A DNA stretch of 55,697 nucleotides from CAZADA01 sp964636945 (GTDB lineage Bacteria > Pseudomonadota > Alphaproteobacteria > Caulobacterales > Maricaulaceae): the NCBI GenBank assembly GCA_964636945.1, contig CAZWVH010000011.1, positions 1-55,697 of the forward strand. The letters run 5' to 3'. Shown here in pieces: positions 51,006-55,697 of this stretch. How positions within the stretch are numbered: position 1 is the stretch's first letter; every line of letters starts with the position of its first letter. The translations under genes and the position numbers were made by a program. The notes beneath the pieces were generated by a model, which was not told the DNA's origin, made no database searches, and saw only the letters and a program-made list of their open reading frames with translations.

Positions 51006-52544
51006 TCAGCGACGGCGAATTCGCTTGGGCGGTACTGAGCTTACATGCACGGTCAGTCCGTCCACCTCAGTGACGTAGGCCTCGTCGCCAACCGACAGGG
51101 ACTCAGCGCTCACCGCCGCCCAGCGCTCACCCTCCACCATCACATGTCCAGAGCTTCCGGCCCAATCCAAAACCGTTGTTGGTTCGCCCAACATCCTTTG
51201 CAAGCCTGTTGCCACTGGAGCTCGGAAAGATCGCCACACATACCCCAGTACGAGAATGAGCAAGCCCCCAGACGCCGCGGCAGTGGCGGCAATCACGGCC
51301 GGTGACAAGCGAAATTCAGGGATATCGGTGTCAAACAACATCGCCCCGCCGATCACAAAAGCAATCAGTCCGCCAATGCCGAACACCCCAAAGGTGGGGG
51401 TAACCGCCTCCACCGCCATGAAAATTAGTCCAATGGTCACGAGCGCCGCCCCAGCATAGTTGAGTGGCAATTGGTTGAGCGCATAAAGGCCTATCACCAA
51501 ACAGATCAGACCGATCACCCCCGGTCCGATTGATCCTGGCTGGGCCAACTCGAAGATGAGACCATACACGCCCACCAGCATGAAGATAAACGCGACGTTG
51601 GGATTGGCGATTGCGCCGAGAATCTGGGTGATCAGGCTTGGCTCGATCTCCTGCACGCTAAGGCCTGCGGTCGCAAGCTCAAATTCGTTCCCGCCAATGG
51701 TGACGGTTTGGCCATCGATTTGGTCCAACAGGTCCTCAATATCCTCAGCGACAAACTCGATGACATTCAGCTCAAGCGCCTCACGCGGCGTGATCGAACC
51801 GGCGCCGCGCACCGCGCACTCCGCCCATTCGGCGTTTCGCCCGCGCAACTCCGCCAGACTGCGGATGTAGGCCACCGCATCGTTGACCGCCTTAGCAGAC
51901 AAGGCGTCCCCGGGAGGCGGCGGCGCCGGCTCCGCGCGTGGACATCCCTGTTGGCCGAGCCCTCGATTAAATCCGATGTCATCGCCGGCGGCATTGTCCA
52001 GTCCGCTTTCATTATCACCGGCCTCATTAGATGCGGGCTCTTCATCAGCCTCTCCGCCGGCGTCTTCACCAGCGTCTTCACCTTCATCCGAATCATTGTC
52101 AGGAAAATCGGGAAGGTCTGGCGCACCTCCGATTTGCACTGGAGTGGCCGCGCCAATATTGGTCCCTGGCGCCATGGCGGCGATGTGGGTGGCGTAGAGA
52201 ATATAGGTGCCGGCGCTGGCCGCCCGCCCGCCTTGCGGCGCGACATATCCGATCACAGGGGTTTGAGACGCCAAAATCGATTCGATGATTTCGCGCATGC
52301 TTGTCGACAAACCGCCTGGCGTATCCATCTGCAGCACGAGCACATGCGCCCCGCGCGCATCGGCTTCCTGGACGGCCACATCAACAAAGCGGGCATTCGC
52401 CGGACCTATAACGCCTTCAACCTTGGCGAGCAGCGCCACCGCTTCGACTGATGGTTCTTCAGCCTGTTGGGCAAGACCAACTCCGCCCAGTAGGCAAATC
52501 ACGCACGCCAGAACACTCAATGCCCGGAACCGGCTTTGGCGCAT
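51006..52544 (-). CDS. NfeD-type ClpP-class membrane serine protease
   Basis: A 512-residue protein: signal sequence (ALSVLACVICLLGGVGLAQ), a ClpP-like protease domain at about 35-275, four or five membrane helices at about 300-430 and a C-terminal OB-fold NfeD domain (about 440-505). S110 in GRAASAGTY is the nucleophile and K218 in SAKAVNDAVAYIRSLAE the base of the Ser-Lys dyad. Between them sits an acidic insertion of about 60 residues (143-200, for example DNDSDEGEDAGEDAGGEADEE) that typical members lack. GGAGAG is five bases before the ATG. It forms an operon with slipin. Confidence 0.92.
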   Translation of the reverse strand: MRQSRFRALSVLACVICLLGGVGLAQQAEEPSVEAVALLAKVEGVIGPANARFVDVAVQEADARGAHVLVLQMDTPGGLSTSMREIIESILASQTPVIGYVAPQGGRAASAGTYILYATHIAAMAPGTNIGAATPVQIGGAPDLPDFPDNDSDEGEDAGEDAGGEADEEPASNEAGDNESGLDNAAGDDIGFNRGLGQQGCPRAEPAPPPPGDALSAKAVNDAVAYIRSLAELRGRNAEWAECAVRGAGSITPREALELNVIEFVAEDIEDLLDQIDGQTVTIGGNEFELATAGLSVQEIEPSLITQILGAIANPNVAFIFMLVGVYGLIFELAQPGSIGPGVIGLICLVIGLYALNQLPLNYAGAALVTIGLIFMAVEAVTPTFGVFGIGGLIAFVIGGAMLFDTDIPEFRLSPAVIAATAAASGGLLILVLGYVWRSFRAPVATGLQRMLGEPTTVLDWAGSSGHVMVEGERWAAVSAESLSVGDEAYVTEVDGLTVHVSSVPPKRIRRR

Positions 52545-52617
52545 ATTGCTCTCCTAAACGCTTCAACAACAATCGCGGAGACATCGGACGAATCGGCGTG
52601 ACTCGCTAAGCAGTAAC

Positions 52618-52962
52618 TTATGCCACATCTGCGCGTTCGCGTATCCCCGCTCTATCCAGTTCGCGATTCAGTTGACCAGACAGCCAAAGAAAGAACATGC
52701 GATAGTCACTGATCAATGACCACACCGGGTGGGTGAATGTGGCGGGCTTGTTACGCTCTACAAAGGCGTGAGCGGTCCAGGCAAAGCCGTAGCCAAGCAC
52801 GGGAATCAACAAAAGCAACCAGAAGTTTCCCGTGACGAAAGCGGCGATCAGCGGAATAAATGTGAGCCCCGTGCCCACATAATGCAGGCGCCGCGTACCC
52901 GGTTTCGCGTGCTCACGCAGATAACGCGGCCAAAAATGGGAATAGTTTGGACTGCGAACCAT
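52618..52962 (-). CDS. DUF962 (Mpo1-like) membrane protein
   Basis: A 114-residue protein starting MVRSPNYSHFWPRYLREHAKPGTRRLHYVG at 52962 (GGAAGG six bases upstream; the longer frame is not conserved). Two hydrophobic segments (GLTFIPLIAAFVTG, FWLLLLIPVLGYGFAW) and conserved histidines (HYVGTG, HAFVERNKPATFTHP) define the DUF962/Mpo1 family. The yeast member is an iron-dependent 2-hydroxy fatty acid dioxygenase; whether this short bacterial one has that activity is unknown. It stands alone. Confidence 0.85.
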   Translation of the reverse strand: MVRSPNYSHFWPRYLREHAKPGTRRLHYVGTGLTFIPLIAAFVTGNFWLLLLIPVLGYGFAWTAHAFVERNKPATFTHPVWSLISDYRMFFLWLSGQLNRELDRAGIRERADVA

Positions 52963-53114
52963 ACTGCCTTCCTTCCATGTACGATCTCGCGAAAGATTAC
53001 GCGAAATCACATGGCGCGCCAAATGCGCGGACGGTTGTGCACGTCGTGGAATTGAACGCTTGCGGACGCCGCAGCACACAAAACCCGGTTATTTTTTACC
53101 GCCGTTAACGCCCG

Positions 53115-53129
53115 TTAACCTTCCTTTAA
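53115..53129. promoter_or_regulatory. CtrA-like box TTAA-N7-TTAA
   Basis: TTAACCTTCCTTTAA matches the CtrA consensus of Caulobacter-type alphaproteobacteria exactly in its eight defined bases. It is preceded by another TTAA six bases away (53105). It lies about 150 bp upstream of the DUF962 start and 200 bp upstream of the S9 gene. An AT-rich coincidence is possible. Confidence 0.35.
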
Positions 53130-53191
53130 GACCTGTGTGCCATTTTGACATTGTCTTCTTTGAAGACACCCCACCATTCACCCATCGCCTT

Positions 53192-53222
53192 GGAGGGCCG
53201 GACACGGCCCTCCAATTTTTTT
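53192..53222 (+). terminator. Rho-independent terminator without an upstream plus-strand gene
   Basis: A perfect 9-bp stem GGAGGGCCG/CGGCCCTCC with loop GACA, then AA and seven Ts. The closest plus-strand gene begins after it, at 53332, so it ends either a short non-coding RNA or an attenuated leader of the S9 gene. Confidence 0.8.
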
Positions 53223-53331
53223 GCCCAACGCATTGCTGACCCGAATCTGGATGTTTACCTCTTCGCCCAGAAAGCGCACAATGCCGCGCTGCATTCTGAT
53301 TCATTTCATACACCGGCAAGAGGCGATGATC

Positions 53332-55356
53332 ATGCGCTCATTTTTTTCCGTGCTGACAGGACTTTTCGCTATGACCACATCGGCGTTCGCCCAAGATGCT
53401 CCCCTCATTCCGCGCGAGCACTTGTTCGGCAATCCCGAGCGCGCGGGCGGACAGCTCTCGCCTGACGGAGCGCGCATGGGGTTTATCGCCCCCGTAGATG
53501 GCGTCTTGAACGTCTGGGTGGGCCCCGCTGGTGATTTTGATTCGGCCACGCCGGTTACGCAAGATGAAGGCCGGGGCGTGCGCATTTATGACTTCACCGA
53601 GGACGGCGCCACATTGCTGTATCTGCAAGACCGCGGTGGGAACGAAAACTTCCATCCGTTTCTGGTCAATTTGGAGACGGGTGCGGAAACAAGCTTTGAT
53701 CTCAGTCCCGATGTGCGTGCAGTGCCAATCGCCAGTTCCAAGCGCAAACCCGACGTCTATTTGATGGGGATCAATGATCGTGACGCCACGGCGTTTGATG
53801 TCTACGCCATCAATCTTGAGACGGGCGAGCGCACGCGGGTGCAAGAGAATCCCGGGTTCTCCGCTTGGCTAGTAGACCGCGATCTCAATGTCCGTTTCGG
53901 CGTGCAGCCAACGCCTGACGGCGGATCGGTCATCGTCAAACCAACCGATGAGGGCTGGGAGCCTTTTCTCACCATTAGTGGTGAAGACGCCATGTCCAGC
54001 CAACCCCTAAGCTTTAATGCCGCCGGCGACGGATTTTACATGCTCGACAGCCGCGGGCGGAATTTCGCGGCCTTGGTTGTGATCGACGCGCAAAGTGGTG
54101 AAGTCCGTGAGACTCTGGTTGAACCAGAAAGTGCCGATATCTCAGACGTCATTTTCGATCCCGAAACGTACGAACCCATCGCTTATCAGGTGGATCGCCT
54201 GCGCGGCCAATGGTCCGGGCTCAATGCGGAAGGGAGCGCCGCCATCGCCGGCTTGAATGAAGCGCTGACGGGCGATTGGACGGTGACCTCGCAAACACGG
54301 GATGACCGCAAATGGCTGGTCGCAGAAAACCGCCCCGATGCGCCAGGACGCACATGGCTTTTTGATCGCGATTCCGGTGACCTGACAGAGCTTTACACCA
54401 CTCGCCCCAAACTGGCTGAGGCGCCCCTGCAAACCATGCACGCCGCCGAGGTTGAGGCCCGTGATGGCCTGATGCTGCCGGTCTATGTGACCCTGCCCCC
54501 TGGCAGCGACAGTGACGGCGATGGTGTGCCCGACGAGCCCCTCCCAATGGTGCTGAACGTCCATGGCGGTCCTTGGGCGCGCGACAGCTATGGCTACAAT
54601 TCCGAACATCAGTGGCTGGCCAATCGCGGCTATGCAGTGATGAGCGTGAACTTTCGCGGCTCTACGGGGCTCGGCAAGGATTTCGTCAATGCCGGAAACC
54701 TTCAGTGGGGTCGGGCCATGCATGATGATTTGCTTGACGCCGTCGCCTGGGCCGAACAGCGCGGCGTCGCCGCACCGGGGCAAACCGCCATCTATGGCGG
54801 GAGCTATGGCGGTTACGCCACATTGGCGGGCCTGGCGTTCACGCCCGAGGAATTTGCTTGCGGCGTGGACATTGTGGGACCATCCAACCTTGAAACGCTG
54901 TTGGCCTCCATCCCGCCCTATTGGGAGCCATTAAAGCGCATGCTGGCCACGCGCGTTGGCGATCCGGACACCGAAGAGGGCGTCGCCTTGTTGCGCGAGC
55001 GCTCGCCGCTTTATGCAGCGGGCGACATCACCAAGCCGCTCCTGATCGCCCAGGGCGCGAATGATCCCCGCGTGAAACAAGCTGAATCCGAGCAAATCGT
55101 AGCGGCCATGCAAAGCAATAACCTGCCCGTCACCTATGTCGTGTTTCCCGACGAAGGCCATGGCTTTGCCCGCCCGCAAAACCGTCTGGCGTTTTATGCC
55201 GTCTCAGAGCAGTTTTTGGCCCAATGCCTGGGCGGGAGCGCCGAGCCGATTGGCGATGCCTTTGAGGGCTCAAGTCTGGTGATCGAAACCGGCGCGGATG
55301 CGGTGCCCGGCCTGGCCGACGCCCTGGAAGACCATGAACCGGTTACAGCAGGATAG
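53332..55356 (+). CDS. Exported S9-family peptidase, second copy
   Basis: A 674-residue serine peptidase. The ATG at 53332 (MRSFFSVLTGLFAMTTSAFAQ) is chosen over 53326 because AGAGG is eight bases away and the signal peptide then fits. A beta-propeller occupies about 40-370. The catalytic domain carries S491 in GGSYGGYA, D578 in NDPRVKQAE and H610 in EGHGF. An insertion DSDGDGVPDE near 400 reads like a calcium-binding thrombospondin-3-type loop placed just before the VLNVHGGP strand. It resembles acylaminoacyl/dipeptidyl peptidase-like enzymes. It is not in an operon; a terminator-bearing leader lies upstream. Confidence 0.92.
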   Translation: MRSFFSVLTGLFAMTTSAFAQDAPLIPREHLFGNPERAGGQLSPDGARMGFIAPVDGVLNVWVGPAGDFDSATPVTQDEGRGVRIYDFTEDGATLLYLQDRGGNENFHPFLVNLETGAETSFDLSPDVRAVPIASSKRKPDVYLMGINDRDATAFDVYAINLETGERTRVQENPGFSAWLVDRDLNVRFGVQPTPDGGSVIVKPTDEGWEPFLTISGEDAMSSQPLSFNAAGDGFYMLDSRGRNFAALVVIDAQSGEVRETLVEPESADISDVIFDPETYEPIAYQVDRLRGQWSGLNAEGSAAIAGLNEALTGDWTVTSQTRDDRKWLVAENRPDAPGRTWLFDRDSGDLTELYTTRPKLAEAPLQTMHAAEVEARDGLMLPVYVTLPPGSDSDGDGVPDEPLPMVLNVHGGPWARDSYGYNSEHQWLANRGYAVMSVNFRGSTGLGKDFVNAGNLQWGRAMHDDLLDAVAWAEQRGVAAPGQTAIYGGSYGGYATLAGLAFTPEEFACGVDIVGPSNLETLLASIPPYWEPLKRMLATRVGDPDTEEGVALLRERSPLYAAGDITKPLLIAQGANDPRVKQAESEQIVAAMQSNNLPVTYVVFPDEGHGFARPQNRLAFYAVSEQFLAQCLGGSAEPIGDAFEGSSLVIETGADAVPGLADALEDHEPVTAG

Positions 55357-55442
55357 GCCTGGTGAAGCGACAGCTGGAGCGAGGTCACCTTAGCCCTTGG
55401 CTTTGGGCTCCAGCTTCGCTATAGCCTGCCCTCTCGCATTGG

Positions 55443-55518
55443 TCCTCGGTAGCTCAGTTGGTAGAGCAAGCGGCTGTTAACCGCTGGGTCGCAGGTTCGA
55501 GTCCTGCCCGGGGAGCCA
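55443..55518 (+). tRNA. tRNA-Asn (GTT)
   Basis: 76 bases with encoded CCA. The acceptor stem TCCTCGG pairs with CCGGGGA (one wobble). The D-loop AGCTCAGTTGGTAGAGC, the anticodon loop CTGTTAA with anticodon GTT at 55476-55478, and the T-loop GGTTCGAGTCC are all standard. The 3' end is a common integration site for mobile islands. Confidence 0.97.
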
Positions 55519-55697
55519 GACCTAAGTTTTACAGCGTCCGATAAGCTCCAAAACTACAATAAAATCAACGAAAAGCGCCAAGCCACCGTCCAGCGTGGTT
55601 CGATGTCGTGTGTTGGTATCCAATCGAAGTGTTGGTATTTTTGTTTGTATCGATCCGCGTTATGTTGGTTTTCCGAACTCGATACCAACAACCGCGC
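55519..55697. repeat. Repeated and inverted TGTTGGTAT motifs after tRNA-Asn, probable attachment/integrase-arm sites
   Basis: TGTTGGTATC at 55611-55620, TGTTGGTAT at 55630-55638 and TGTTGGT at 55663-55669 run in the same direction. GATACCAACA at 55681-55690 is the exact inverse of the first. Arrays of short repeats directly downstream of a tRNA are typical of tyrosine-integrase arm sites. No integrase is inside the window. The rest of this stretch has no gene. Confidence 0.55.

Larger units (their letters stand above)
52963..53331. other. Intergenic region with CtrA-like box, hairpin and orphan terminator
   Basis: About 370 bp between two divergent genes. It contains a TTAA-N7-TTAA motif at 53115-53129, a perfect 7-bp hairpin at 53152-53168 and a strong plus-strand terminator at 53192-53222 with no plus-strand gene before it. 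A short transcript or leader RNA for the S9 gene is possible. No protein-like frame was found. Confidence 0.45.

Noticed and set aside
1..55697. CRISPR array, rRNA operon or prophage
   Set aside because: No regularly spaced repeats, no rRNA sequence and no phage structural genes were seen.

Overview
The window is a chromosomal stretch of a moderately GC-rich, Gram-negative alphaproteobacterium. I would place it near the Maricaulales/Caulobacterales (Hyphomonadaceae-like) by gene content: a Xanthomonas/Caulobacter-type TonB-dependent receptor, several secreted tricorn-like S41 and S9 peptidases, a DinB with an N-terminal zinc ribbon, a GbsR/MarR regulator, PPK2 and DUF2855. The lineage is an inference from family content; there is no rRNA in the window. 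Acidic linkers in several exported proteins suggest a marine or saline habitat.

Layout. 1-50 looks like the terminal repeats of an insertion sequence, just before a membrane Ser/Thr kinase with a TPR-like C-terminus (232-2568). 2613-7300 is a minus-strand signalling block: a membrane class III nucleotide cyclase translationally coupled to a secreted TPR protein, a small exported orphan protein with a CRP-like site upstream, and a Crp-type regulator. 7301-10582 is a tricorn-like protease. 10883-14217 holds a small Gly-rich membrane protein, a GbsR/MarR regulator with two matching 16-bp operator candidates, DUF4166 and a membrane-anchored epimerase. 14379-18117 is a dedicated exosortase plus a single VIT/vWA target with a TPEP sorting tail. 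18220-24777 has DUF2855, an adenylation-carrier-GNAT fusion protein, a truncated coat-U-like gene, PPK2 and the remnant of an Omp85-type barrel.

24965-36695 contains KatG, a PEP-carboxylase-fold protein with an eroded active site, a cNMP-binding thioredoxin-reductase-like flavoprotein without its cysteines, an S9 peptidase, a photolyase/cryptochrome-like protein with apparently permuted domain order, and a PhoX phosphatase. PhoX is divergent from a TonB receptor (37021-39855). 39912-47336 has DinB, an M14 carboxypeptidase and a second tricorn-like protease. 47496-55356 has an Ala/Asp/Glu-rich lipoprotein, an AraC regulator, a phospholipase-A2-like lipoprotein, slipin plus NfeD protease, a DUF962 protein and a second S9 peptidase. 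The window closes with tRNA-Asn followed by repeated and inverted TGTTGGTAT-type motifs that look like integrase sites at the edge of a genomic island.

How the parts fit: five large exported peptidases, PhoX, a TonB receptor and a PLA2-like lipoprotein suggest scavenging of protein, phosphate ester and lipid at the cell surface. KatG, the flavoprotein, the photolyase-like protein and DinB suggest oxidative and light/DNA stress handling. Cyclic nucleotide signalling is represented three times (cyclase, Crp, cNMP-binding flavoprotein). The most original features are the one-enzyme/one-target exosortase pair, the adenylation-carrier-GNAT fusion, the predicted MarR regulon, the permuted photolyase-like protein and the PEPC-like protein.
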